From: JBARCX01 sp049794535
GTDB lineage: Bacteria; Pseudomonadota; Gammaproteobacteria; Xanthomonadales; Rhodanobacteraceae
Assembly: GCA_049794535.1 (NCBI GenBank)
Contig: JBARCX010000285.1
Span: forward strand, 1-26,772
Direction of reading: 5' to 3'
Length of the DNA stretch: 26,772 bases
The translations under genes and the position numbers were made by a program. The notes under the pieces are model-generated. The model was given only the letters and a program-made list of their open reading frames with translations. It made no database searches and was not told the DNA's origin. Of the stretch, positions 8,659-18,700 are shown piece after piece (the first letter of the stretch is position 1; the number at the start of each line of letters is the position of its first letter).

Positions 8659-8878
8659 GAAATTGCTGCACGGCAGCCGCATCGAACGGCCAATCCAATT
8701 CGCGCCCATCGCGCCCATCGCGCAGCACCGGCACGCGGGTGCCATAGCGTTGTTCCAGCGCATCACTATCGTCCACCCATACGCTATCGAACTCTGGCGC
8801 ACGCGCCTCGGCCAGTACCGCGAGTGCCTGATCGCATAGGTGGCAGTAGTCGCGCTGGTAGAGGATCAGATCGGTCAT
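8630..8878 (-). CDS. Small glutaredoxin-like (DUF836-type) protein
   Basis: This is an 82-residue thioredoxin-fold protein with a redox-type CxxC: YQRDYCHLC, Cys12 and Cys15. A TRVPVL segment at about 47-52 supplies the cis-proline of the fold. Length and the CHLC motif match the glutaredoxin-family/DUF836 proteins of proteobacteria, whose substrates are not well defined. The start at 8878 is chosen from homology: the reading frame continues open upstream for hundreds of codons, but only as the complement of sdaA. The 3' end overlaps the GTPase gene by 29 bases in tail-to-tail orientation, so the two transcripts are complementary there. The start lies 97 bases from sdaA, leaving a divergent promoter region. 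Confidence 0.85.
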   Translation of the reverse strand: MTDLILYQRDYCHLCDQALAVLAEARAPEFDSVWVDDSDALEQRYGTRVPVLRDGRDGRELDWPFDAAAVQQFLKGDVISNA

Positions 8879-8912
8879 CACAGGTCGGTCAAAACGCACG
8901 GCCGCGTATGGA

Positions 8913-8941
8913 CTGCCAAAGGCAGGTGGCGAGCGTAGAAT
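8913..8941 (+). promoter_or_regulatory. Candidate sigma-70 promoter for sdaA
   Basis: CTGCCA (4 of 6 matches to the -35 consensus) lies 17 bases before TAGAAT (5 of 6 matches to the -10). The predicted start point is near 8948, about 27 bases before the sdaA ATG. No clear ribosome binding site follows it. Confidence 0.35.
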
Positions 8942-8974
8942 AGCGGGTTCTCCCCACCACCCGCAGTGCACTTC

Positions 8975-10357
<1,383 letters not shown>

Positions 10358-10387
10358 GCACCCGTCCCATCTAAAATCTCTTTAATT

Positions 10388-10415
10388 CGTCATTTCGGCC
10401 ACTGCCGGAATGACG
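10388..10415. terminator. Hairpin between convergent sdaA and acyltransferase
   Basis: Two 12-base arms (10388-10399 and 10404-10415) pair with a single G-T mismatch around a 4-base loop. It lies 30 bases after the sdaA stop and 52 bases from the end of the opposite-strand acyltransferase, so it could stop both transcripts. No strong T-run follows on either strand, so it may instead be a dispersed gtcatt...aatgac type repeat. Confidence 0.5.
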
Positions 10416-10467
10416 GGCATTTCCGTGACACTTAACCTTTGCGCCCGAGACGTCTTGGCTGATGTGG

Positions 10468-11514
10468 CTAAGCTACGCCTGGCTGGCTAGCGAGTGCACT
10501 CTGATCATCGTGAATGACGGACCTGCGCTTACGCGCGTGCATACGACGCTCAACCAAGACTGTCATGAGGTAAGACAGCAAGATCGTTCCAGAAAAACTG
10601 GCTGCAAAAAATGCAAACGACCTGTCTGCGCCCAGTAAGCTCACAAAGTACGCACCAACGATGGTGTGCACAAGATAGACGGGGTACGAGAGATCTCCGA
10701 GCAGCACATCAGCTCGCGTAGATTTATAGGCTGTCAGAGACAGCGTCACCCATGCCGAAAGAACAATCGACACATAAAGGCCGTCATTCCACGGCCAACT
10801 ACTGATAAGTAGCCATGAGGCACCATGAAGCATCCACACAATGACACTCGTTTTTGGCATGACAAAAGCGAGCAAGTGTTCACGATAGTGTGCGAGCAGA
10901 CTGCCAGTAGCGAATGCAATCAAGCACGGTAAAAATTCCGAATACCTGGGCGCAAACGTTTCCGACGTTACGCCATAACGAGCAATTGCAATCAGTGACA
11001 CCAAAACGCCAGCCCATGCCATGACTCGCCACCTCGCAAACAGCGGCATCAGTAAATAAGCACCTATTTCGATAGATAGCGCGTTCGACACCGCAACAGG
11101 CAACCCATTACGGCCGAATATGGGAAGCAGCGTAAGAGGCTGCAACCATTCCCAGCCGCTCATAGGTAAATGAAACTCTGGATTGAGCTTCGTCAAATCA
11201 ATTCCACGATCAGTCATCACAACGATAGTGATAACACCTAACACGAGCGCGACGTAGTACGACGGGTAGATACGAATGATGCGATTGAATGCAAAGTCAG
11301 CAAGACCACGTGCGCCCGTACCGTACTTGTGCATCAATACGAACGTCATCAGATAACCGCTGAGGACAAAAAAGGCGAAGACCGCGAATGCGGCATAACC
11401 CTGCAGCATGTGTGCCCATAGATGCGAAGCGGCGACGAGACCAGCCAGCAAAAAACGCCAAGCGCCCACGCCAAGAAACCGTGTCTGTTCAATCTGTCTA
11501 GTGTCATTGCTCAT
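10468..11514 (-). CDS. Acyltransferase family 3 (OafA/Opg-like) membrane protein
   Basis: This 348-residue polytopic inner-membrane protein has about ten hydrophobic segments and family marks near the N-terminus: RFLLAGLVAASHLW with the probable catalytic His31, and FFVLSGYLMT at 49-58. Family members transfer acetyl or other acyl groups to surface polysaccharide, lipopolysaccharide or small secreted molecules; the acceptor here cannot be told. The ATG at 11514 is used; a GTG at 11529 is the alternative and neither has a strong ribosome binding site. The gene is visibly richer in A+T than its neighbours (25 G+C of 60 at 10561-10620), suggesting acquisition by transfer. No mobile element or glycosyltransferase lies beside it. 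Confidence 0.85.
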   Translation of the reverse strand: MSNDTRQIEQTRFLGVGAWRFLLAGLVAASHLWAHMLQGYAAFAVFAFFVLSGYLMTFVLMHKYGTGARGLADFAFNRIIRIYPSYYVALVLGVITIVVMTDRGIDLTKLNPEFHLPMSGWEWLQPLTLLPIFGRNGLPVAVSNALSIEIGAYLLMPLFARWRVMAWAGVLVSLIAIARYGVTSETFAPRYSEFLPCLIAFATGSLLAHYREHLLAFVMPKTSVIVWMLHGASWLLISSWPWNDGLYVSIVLSAWVTLSLTAYKSTRADVLLGDLSYPVYLVHTIVGAYFVSLLGADRSFAFFAASFSGTILLSYLMTVLVERRMHARKRRSVIHDDQSALASQPGVA

Positions 11515-11821
11515 ACCGCATTTAAGCACGCGAACCTACCATCTGCCACGATTTATGATGACAACCGCGTGTGTGCGAGTTGCATCACACCTGACGAGGA
11601 CACCGAACACACCACGACGGCAAGGCGCCCGAATCCTTCGGACGCATCATTCAGCACCATGTGTGTGATAAGCATCGTGATAGATGTTGGCGTAATCACC
11701 TGTGCGGAACACATCCGTCATCGTTGCGCCATAACAGATATGCCAATGAACAAAGCTGACAAGATGCAAGCTATCAATTGCAGGCCGGGTGCGATGTTGC
11801 GCCGAAGAGCAGCACATAATT
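11515..11821. other. Intergenic stretch without visible gene
   Basis: About 300 bases separate the acyltransferase start from the end of the diguanylate cyclase, both on the minus strand. The composition is A+T-richer like the acyltransferase. Open frames crossing it have no coding character or family resemblance. I see no T-run terminator for the cyclase and no convincing promoter for the acyltransferase, although one must lie here. Confidence 0.4.
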
Positions 11822-13327
11822 CTAGCGATAAACCATCACCCGATTACGCCCCTGCACCTTTGCTTCAAGCAGGGCCGTATCGGCCAGCACAAGCAACGCC
11901 TTCCCATTTTCGGTAGGCGTCTGCGACGAACAGGCCACGCCGATACTTATCGTTACACCGAGTAGGCCGTCAGGGCTGTCGACACGCACACCTTCTACGC
12001 CATTACGTACCGACTCAGCTATCACGGTGGCCTGGGCAAGCGTTGTCATCGGCAGCAGCACTGCAAACTCCTCACCGCCATAGCGCGCAAAAACACCTTC
12101 GTGTGAACCCAGTAATTCAGCCAGACCGGAAGCCACGGCACGTAGGCAGTTATCACCGATAACGTGACCATGGTTGTCGTTGAAGTGTTTGAAGTGATCG
12201 ATGTCGATCATCAGGATCGAAAGACTCATACCTGCATAGCGCACACGCTTCCACAGGGCAGATAGTTGCTGATCGAATCCACGGCGATTGGCGATGCCGG
12301 TAAGCGGATCAGTGACAACAAGGTTTTCCAGTTCGCCCTGCAAGCCCAGCATCTGGCGTTCCGTCGCCATCTGCTGGCTCTGCGTGATCACATTACGTAT
12401 GCCATAGCCCAGAATCGCCACGACTACACCCGCTGCCGCCAGCCCAGGGCGCGTCGTCCATAGGCTAACGCTGAGGGCAACAAGCCCCAGGCCAAGAAAG
12501 AAGGGGCTCATGCTCTCAGCCACATCCATCATCCCTGGGCGCGGTTGGTAATCACGAATCCAGCGCGGCGGCGGGTATAGACACAACAAACCCAGCAATA
12601 TCGGTGCTGCCAGCAACGGCAGCTCCAGATATAGCATCTGGTAATGCAGCACCAGGCGGTTACGCACTGCAGCCACGAGTGTGCTCACTACTCCATAAAG
12701 CGATATCGCGTAGAAGATGTGTTTGAGCGCAGGATCGACAGCACCGGCCAAACGCGTGATGGCACAAAGCGTGATGAACACACTCAGCGCATCCATCAAC
12801 CAGATGATGTACTGCACATGCTTGGGATCATCACTGCCAGCAGCCGATACGAGCGTGAATATCCGCACGAAGAACAAAGCAGCCATCACCAACGCCATCA
12901 CTGTATCGATACTGCTGGTGAGCGTGAGGCTGCGCTGACGAAATGTCATGGCGATAGCCAACACCATGGCTACCCCGTACAGCGCGTAACAGAACATGGG
13001 CGCACCCGGTGCGGGGTTATCCTGGCCAGCACCGACGAGGCGTAGCAGGTAGATGAGGTTAGCCACGCTGATGAACAGCATCGCCCCCGCTACCAGCCAC
13101 CAACGAAGCCCGTTGGGAAAAGGCGTACGGCAAGCACGCCAGACCAATGCAGCCAAGGTCAGCCATTCCACCAGACCGATAACGACGCAACTCCATGGTA
13201 GCCAAGCATCCGTGTTGTGCATCACCACGAAAACATGGCCAACAAACAAAACGCCGTAACCCAAGCAGAACCAACGGAACAAACGTTCGTCGGCAGCAGA
13301 CCTGCTCGTACCTAGGGCCAACTCCAT
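11822..13327 (-). CDS. Membrane diguanylate cyclase (GGDEF)
   Basis: This 501-residue enzyme is predicted to make cyclic di-GMP from two GTP. About eight hydrophobic helices over residues 10-300 form an N-terminal membrane sensor without a recognised named domain. The C-terminal GGDEF domain (about 330-500) includes VVTDPLTGIANRRGFD, MIDIDHFKHFNDNHGH and the active-site loop GGEEF at 417-421, so it should be catalytically active. The inhibitory RxxD motif expected five residues before GGEEF is absent (SHEG instead), so product feedback through the I-site is not expected. The start at 13327 is supported by GGGGGAG just upstream; the longer frame to 13375 adds an unlikely polar extension. It has its own promoter region shared with the divergent gene at 13567. 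Confidence 0.93.
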   Translation of the reverse strand: MELALGTSRSAADERLFRWFCLGYGVLFVGHVFVVMHNTDAWLPWSCVVIGLVEWLTLAALVWRACRTPFPNGLRWWLVAGAMLFISVANLIYLLRLVGAGQDNPAPGAPMFCYALYGVAMVLAIAMTFRQRSLTLTSSIDTVMALVMAALFFVRIFTLVSAAGSDDPKHVQYIIWLMDALSVFITLCAITRLAGAVDPALKHIFYAISLYGVVSTLVAAVRNRLVLHYQMLYLELPLLAAPILLGLLCLYPPPRWIRDYQPRPGMMDVAESMSPFFLGLGLVALSVSLWTTRPGLAAAGVVVAILGYGIRNVITQSQQMATERQMLGLQGELENLVVTDPLTGIANRRGFDQQLSALWKRVRYAGMSLSILMIDIDHFKHFNDNHGHVIGDNCLRAVASGLAELLGSHEGVFARYGGEEFAVLLPMTTLAQATVIAESVRNGVEGVRVDSPDGLLGVTISIGVACSSQTPTENGKALLVLADTALLEAKVQGRNRVMVYR

Positions 13328-13477
13328 GCTCCCCCCATTTCGGTTCGGCGGCGGAATCCGAACTACGAGCCTCATCCTACGCCCAGAAACCTCGATCTAT
13401 ACACAGAGCGCAGCGTGTGTCTTGCACCAGCAAGATCGCACGAATTAGCGGCTAAACACTCTTGTTCCAGGTGCAAA

Positions 13478-13499
13478 GATGATTTCGGCAGTAATCATC
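13478..13499. promoter_or_regulatory. Inverted repeat in divergent promoter region
   Basis: Arms gatgatt (13478-13484) and aatcatc (13493-13499) are perfectly complementary around 8 bases. They sit between the divergent cyclase and secreted-protein genes, about 70 bases before the latter's start. A dimeric regulator site is possible; no regulator is identifiable. Confidence 0.25.
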
Positions 13500-13566
13500 A
13501 ATTAAGGCGCACCGGCGGAGCATGATTCACGGTCGGTGGATCGGACCATCGCGTGGAGAAGTGATC

Positions 13567-13971
13567 ATGAACAGACTCACATATCTTGCTCTGGCTGCCG
13601 TAACGGGTATCGGCCTCACAGCCATGGCCCCTCAGGCAAAAGCTCAGGTCGTTATCAGCGTCGGACCGGCTCCCGTATGTCCGTACGGTTATTTCGACTA
13701 CTACCCGTACTACTGCGCGCCCTACGGTTACTACGGCCCCGAATGGTTTGTCGGCGGCCTCTTCATCGGCGCCGGTCCGTGGTTTCACGGCCCCGCCAAT
13801 TTTCATGGCCACGTAGATAACCGTTTCGACGCTCAACGTGGCTATCAAGGCCACATGCCCAGACCTGGCGAGAGACCTGGACCAGCCACAGCCCCCGGCA
13901 GAGTTTCCAACTTCAAAGGGAATGAAGTGCGTAATGGGCGCGGCTACGTAGGCACCGATAGAGAGCACTGA
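13567..13971 (+). CDS. Small secreted Tyr/Gly/Pro-rich hypothetical protein
   Basis: This 134-residue protein has a clear signal peptide (MNRLTYLALAAVTGIGLTAM then PQAKA|QVV, cleavage after residue 26). The mature protein opens with a tyrosine-rich segment containing two cysteines (CPYGYFDYYPYYCAPYGYYG), then GPEWFVGGLFIGAGPWFHG, a HGHVDNRFDAQRGYQGH stretch and a basic, proline-rich tail. Similar short secreted proteins occur widely in Proteobacteria without known function; I recognise the pattern but no named family. The start at 13567 is set by GGAGA 7 bases upstream and by the signal peptide, not the upstream in-frame ATG at 13522. The two cysteines, 12 residues apart, could form a disulfide. 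The gene ends in a strong terminator shared with tRNA-Asn. Confidence 0.8.
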   Translation: MNRLTYLALAAVTGIGLTAMAPQAKAQVVISVGPAPVCPYGYFDYYPYYCAPYGYYGPEWFVGGLFIGAGPWFHGPANFHGHVDNRFDAQRGYQGHMPRPGERPGPATAPGRVSNFKGNEVRNGRGYVGTDREH

Positions 13972-14033
13972 AGGCTTGAGGCACATCGCTTGTGGATGCG
14001 AACCACCAAGTGCGTGTCGAACATTAGACAAAT

Positions 14034-14065
14034 AGAAAGGGCCGGCATCGCTGCCGGCCCTTTCT
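14034..14065. terminator. Bidirectional intrinsic terminator
   Basis: Perfect 14-base arms (14034-14047 and 14052-14065) flank a 4-base loop, with a T-rich arm end on both strands. It lies 63 bases after the secreted-protein gene on the plus strand and 6 bases beyond the tRNA-Asn 3' end on the minus strand, so it should end both transcripts. Confidence 0.9.
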
Positions 14066-14070
14066 GTATA

Positions 14071-14147
14071 TGGCGCCCGAAGTTGGACTCGAACCAACGA
14101 CCCCCTGATTAACAGTCAAGTGCTCTAACCAGCTGAGCTATTCGGGC
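14071..14147 (-). tRNA. tRNA-Asn (anticodon GTT)
   Basis: This 77-base gene reads on the minus strand with acceptor stem GCCCGAA pairing with TTCGGGC, discriminator G and encoded CCA (14071-14073). The D-arm is AGCTCAGCTGGTTAGAGC, the anticodon loop CTGTTAA gives anticodon GTT, and the T-loop is GTTCGAGTC. It lies downstream of ppnN on the same strand and is followed by an intrinsic terminator. No integrase or direct repeat marks it as a used attachment site. Confidence 0.97.
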
Positions 14148-14195
14148 GGGGAGAGCTGCGTAGTTTGAATATCCGGCCCCTGGCTGTCAAGTTCT

Positions 14196-14223
14196 TGACC
14201 GCAACGATTTGTCGTTGCGGTCA
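14196..14223 (-). terminator. Hairpin after ppnN
   Basis: Perfect 12-base arms (14196-14207 and 14212-14223) surround a 4-base loop, 26 bases beyond the ppnN stop. The T-run is poor on the minus strand (AAGAAC follows), so it may end ppnN only partly or protect its 3' end, while the co-directional tRNA follows about 50 bases later. Confidence 0.6.
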
Positions 14224-14248
14224 TCGATTTGACCATCGACGGGGCTCG

Positions 14249-15649
14249 TCAGCCCGCACGAACCCGGTAGCACGGCACGTAGTCGGTGCCGCCTGGCAAC
14301 TTCATCCGGTGCTGCACCACAAACGCCTTCAGCAGGGCGTCCAGGGCCTGCATGATGTCGGCATCGCCGTCGATATCGAACGGGCCGTGCTGCTCGATGG
14401 CACGCAGCCCCTCTTCCTTGACGTTGCCGGCAACAATGCCCGAGAAAGCTCGCCGCAGATCAGCGGCCAGCTCGTGACGCGGGCGGTCGCGATGAATGGC
14501 CAGCCCACGCATGGCCTCGTGATTGGGGCGGAACGGCTGCTGGAACGACACCGGAATACTGAGCGACCAGTTGAAGAAGAACGCGTCCTTGTTGTCCAGC
14601 CGGTGATTACGCACCTTGTCGATGCCACGCACCATCGCGCGCGCCACCGCGGCCGGATCGTCCACCACGATCTGGTAGCGCTTCGCCACCTCGTCGCCGA
14701 GCGCGAGCCGCAGAAAGCGATCGATCTGTTCAAAATAGGCTGACGATTCCTTCGGTCCGGTGAAGACCAGCGGGAACGGAATACCTGCGTTATCCGGATG
14801 CAGCAGGATGCCGAGCAGGTAGAGAATTTCTTCTGCCGTACCGACACCACCGGGGAACACGATGATGCCATGCCCCATGCGAACGAATGCCTCGAGACGC
14901 TTCTCGATGTCCGGCATGATCACGAGTTGATTGACGATCGGATTCGGCGACTCCGCCGCGATGATGCCGGGCTCTGTGATGCCGATGTAGCGGTTGTTGC
15001 GACGACGCTGCTTGGCGTGAGCGATCGTGGCGCCCTTCATCGGGCCCTTCATAGCGCCCGGGCCGCAACCCGTGCAGATATCCAGACCACGCAAGCCAAG
15101 CTGGTAACCCACCTGTTTGGTGTAGTCATATTCCTCGCGCGAGATCGAGTGGCCGCCCCAGCAGACCACCAGGTTCGGATCTATCTGTGCTTTCAGGCTG
15201 CGTGCGTTGCGCAGGATCTCGAACACGGCGTGGGTGATGCCCACCGAGTCGTCCAGATCGAAACCGCCCTGCTCCAACTGGCTGGATACGTAGACGATGT
15301 CGCGCACCACGGCCACGAGCAGCTCGTTGATACCGCGAATGATCTGTCCATCCACGAACGCCTGTGCCGGCGCGTGGCTGAGCTCGATCTTGATGCCGCG
15401 ATCCTGCTGCAGCACCTGGATGTCGAAATCGGGGAATTGCTCGAGAATGCCGCGCGGGTCATCACTGATGTTGCCCGAGGTCAGCACAGCCAGCGCACAG
15501 CGACGCAGCAGCGCGTGCAGGCCCGAGCCACTGGCGTCACGCAGACGCGCTACCTCGTTGCGGGAAAGAATGTCCAGGCCGCCGGCCGGCGAGATACGTG
15601 CACTGACCGTGGCTGACTTGCCGGACTGAGCGGCGTGTGTATCGTTCAT
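14249..15649 (-). CDS. ppnN: Pyrimidine/purine nucleotide 5'-monophosphate nucleosidase (LOG family)
   Basis: The protein hydrolyses nucleoside monophosphates to free base and ribose 5-phosphate in the cytoplasm and feeds salvage. In E. coli it is activated by (p)ppGpp. It has 466 residues (E. coli PpnN/YgdH is 454), with the N-terminal domain ahead of the LOG core, GCGPGAMKGPMKGA at 194-207 and the catalytic PGGVGTAEE at 266-274. The family's C-terminal domain runs to the end. The ATG at 15649 is chosen over the TTG at 15652 because GGAG lies upstream of it. It is transcribed alone or with the following tRNA-Asn on the same strand. Assignment is by motif, full-length architecture and size. 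Confidence 0.93.
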   Translation of the reverse strand: MNDTHAAQSGKSATVSARISPAGGLDILSRNEVARLRDASGSGLHALLRRCALAVLTSGNISDDPRGILEQFPDFDIQVLQQDRGIKIELSHAPAQAFVDGQIIRGINELLVAVVRDIVYVSSQLEQGGFDLDDSVGITHAVFEILRNARSLKAQIDPNLVVCWGGHSISREEYDYTKQVGYQLGLRGLDICTGCGPGAMKGPMKGATIAHAKQRRRNNRYIGITEPGIIAAESPNPIVNQLVIMPDIEKRLEAFVRMGHGIIVFPGGVGTAEEILYLLGILLHPDNAGIPFPLVFTGPKESSAYFEQIDRFLRLALGDEVAKRYQIVVDDPAAVARAMVRGIDKVRNHRLDNKDAFFFNWSLSIPVSFQQPFRPNHEAMRGLAIHRDRPRHELAADLRRAFSGIVAGNVKEEGLRAIEQHGPFDIDGDADIMQALDALLKAFVVQHRMKLPGGTDYVPCYRVRAG

Positions 15650-15744
15650 CAACTATCTCCTCGCCACTTTCCCGCAGGCTCATGCTTGCGTGGATGCGGC
15701 GACCCCCTAGCTTCCTGCGTAGGGCATGGCAGGGTCAAGACAAC

Positions 15745-15773
15745 AAAAAGCCGGCGCCATAAAGACGCCGGCT
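15745..15773 (-). terminator. Intrinsic terminator of the Oar-like receptor gene
   Basis: On the minus strand 8-base arms AGCCGGCG/CGCCGGCT with a 9-base loop are followed by a run of T. It lies 22 bases beyond the receptor stop codon. Confidence 0.9.
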
Positions 15774-15795
15774 AGTTCGTTCACCTAAGACAAGA

Positions 15796-18700
15796 TCAGA
15801 ATGCGTATTTCACGGTCAGCAGCACCGACCAGCGCTGAGCCAGGTCGTCGCCATTGTTGGCGTAAACCGGGATGGTCAGCGGGGTGTAATGGCCGTTCTG
15901 GCTGTAGTTGGTGCAGCTCTTCGCACCGTTGCAATCGATGTTGTAGATGTATTTACCGGTCGAGGGGTCTACACCGTAGAAGTCGGCCAGTGCACGGCCA
16001 CCCGGGAAGGTCACACGCTTCTCGATACCCCACTTCTTGTTGAGCATGTTGCCGAAGTTGTAGAGGTCCAACCGGATGATGCCCTTGTTGCCCGCGAAGA
16101 TGCCCGGAATTTCCTGACTGAAGCTCAGATCGAGCTGATTGATCCAACCCGCACGAGCACCGTTACGCTCGGCGATCTGGCCCTGATGATCACGCAAGTA
16201 GTCGTTGCTCTTGATGTAGTCATAGAACTGCTGGATCAGCTGCGGATTGGTGCCTGGACGGAACTCGACTTGGCCCGGCTTCGGGATAAACACCAGATCG
16301 TTGGTGAAGCTGTCGCCGTTGGCATCGTTACCAAAGGACCAGCTGTACGGTGCTGCCGAGTGACCGTCATAAAACGCGCTGGCGCTGGTGACGTAGTCGC
16401 CGAAGAAGCGATGCTGCCAGGTCAGCGAAGCAATCACGCGCCACGGCACGGAGTAGTTCGATGTGCTCGCTACGTTCTCGTTCGGGTTGGTGACGTAATC
16501 GTACTTGTAGTTGGAAAGCGCCACGCTGGACGTGCCCGGATTCACTTCAGTCGAACGCCCCCAGGTCAAACCGATCATCGACGACCAGCCGTCAGCGAAC
16601 GGCTTCTTCAACGCCAGCGTCATGCTATCCGCCGAGCCACGGCTGGTATTGGCCAGGTTGATGTTGGCGTTAGAGAATGCCGCGTTGGCGTTCGTGGTCG
16701 ACTGTTGTCCCGTCGCCTTTGGATCACTATTCACCAGCTTGTAATAGGTGAAGCGACCGTCCGGCAACACGCCACTGGGCGCACCCAAATTCAGGTTCTG
16801 ATACCAGATCGCATCACGCTGTTTGATGTGCTGGTAATCCGCCGTAGCGATCAGACCCCACCACGGCAGCTCTTTGTCGAAGCCCAGGCTGAGCTTCCAT
16901 GCACTCGGGATACGGAAGCCCGGAGAAACCGTGTTCACCGTCATCTGGCCGCCGGACTTACCGTCGTTCTGCGCATACGGGTTTGCGCTGAAGGCCGGCA
17001 GATTCGTATTGCACCCCTTCTGCGTTGCACCGCAGTTGTACTGCGTCTGGGTCATACCCGAATTGGAGAAGATGTTGCCAATCCACACACCCGGCGGATT
17101 GGATACGAACAGACCTGCGCCACCGCGCAGCTGGGTCATGCGCTCGGTGTTGAAGCTGTAGTTGAACGACATGCGTGGCTGCACCACGCGATTGGCATTG
17201 ATCGTGGTCTGGTTGCTACGACCGAACGCCTGCGCGAAAGCCGGGTTGTAGATCGGCTTGTCATCCATGAGCGGGATGTCGATACGCACGCCGTACTGCA
17301 CCGACAAGTTGTTGTTGACCTGCCAAGTGTCCTGCAGGAACACGCCCCACTGATTCAGGTTGTACGCCGCGGCCGTATCAGCCAGCGACAGTCCATTGGC
17401 CGGACGGTTGTAGTAGTACTGGTAGTAGTTTCCGTTGAGGAAATTTTGCAGACCGGTGGCAGTGATGTTGCCCTTCTTGTCCTTGGTTTCCTCGAACGTG
17501 TAGCCACCGAACAGGTTCTGCACGAACAGGTTGTAGTTGCGATCACGCTCGAAGTCGAAACCGCCCTTGAGGGTGTGATCACCCAGGAACAACGTGCCCG
17601 CCCAGGCGGCATTAAGCGTCTTCACCTGCAACGCATTGGCCTGGTACGAATAGTTGGTACCAAACTCCACCGACGGGCCACCATAGACCACGGGATAGAC
17701 GGTGATATCCGGCAAATACGTACCGTTGTACGGCGTGTTGCTCTTGCTGAAATCGGCATACGACAAGGTGGTATCAGTCGAGAAGATATCCGACCAGTCA
17801 TCGTAGAAATGCAGCGCGTAGCTCTTGTTGTTGGTCTTGGAGTTGTACCAGCCACTCGACAACACCAGATTGGTAGTGCTGCCCGAAATGGTTGGCTTGC
17901 TCTCTTTGGTCTGGCTAAACGTGAAACTGGCACGATGGTTGTCGGCGATGTTCCAGTCGATCTTGCCGAGGAAACGCTTGTCTTCCAGATTGGAGTTGCC
18001 GCCGCCAACCGTGCCGAGATCCTGCGTAATACCCAGCTTCTTGGCCGCGTCACGCACAGCCTGCACTTGCGCTGTGGTCAGGCCCGCAATCGGCGTACCC
18101 GCGCCGGAGTCTGCCGGGCCGTAGGGGCTGCCGGCACCAATCTGCGTACTCTTCTCTACCGAGGCGAAGAAGAACAGTTTGTCTTTGACGATCGGGCCAC
18201 CAAGCGTGGCGCCGCCGGTCCACTGACGCGAAAAACCGGTGTACTTGGCGTCGTTCTGGTTATCGCCAATCATGCTGTCGTTCTGGAACGCGTAGTACAC
18301 CGAACCGTGGAAATCGTTGGTGCCACTCTTGGTCACCGCATTCACGCTAGCGCCCAAGCCACGACGCATTGCCACGTCGTAGTTCGCGGTGGAGATGTTG
18401 TATTCCTGGATCGTGTCCTGCGAGATCGGCGTACCGAGTGTCGGCAGTCCGTTCGCGTTCAAGCCGAACGGATCGTTTGCGCTGACCGAGTCAACGGTAA
18501 TGTTGTTGTAGCGGCTGTTCTGGCCAACCGCGGAGATCTCGCCACGCTGGCGATCCGTGATGACTACACGCGGATCCATGCGCACGATGTTCTGGATCGA
18601 GCGACCCGGTGTCGGAGCCGCATCCATCTCGCTGCGGGAGACGTTGGTCGCAATGCCTTTGTTGTCCGAATTGAAGGTTTGCGACAAGGCATTGGCCGAC

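Noticed and set aside
8966..8974. GTG start for sdaA three codons earlier
   Set aside because: Family alignment places the N-terminus at the ATG at 8975, just before the FDLFKIGIGPSSSH signature.
14071..14147. tRNA-Asn as an integration site of a genomic island
   Set aside because: No integrase, no partial tRNA repeat and no change of composition on either side.
14798..15616. 272-codon plus-strand frame opposite ppnN
   Set aside because: It is the complement of a well-conserved gene, without its own start signals or recognisable product.
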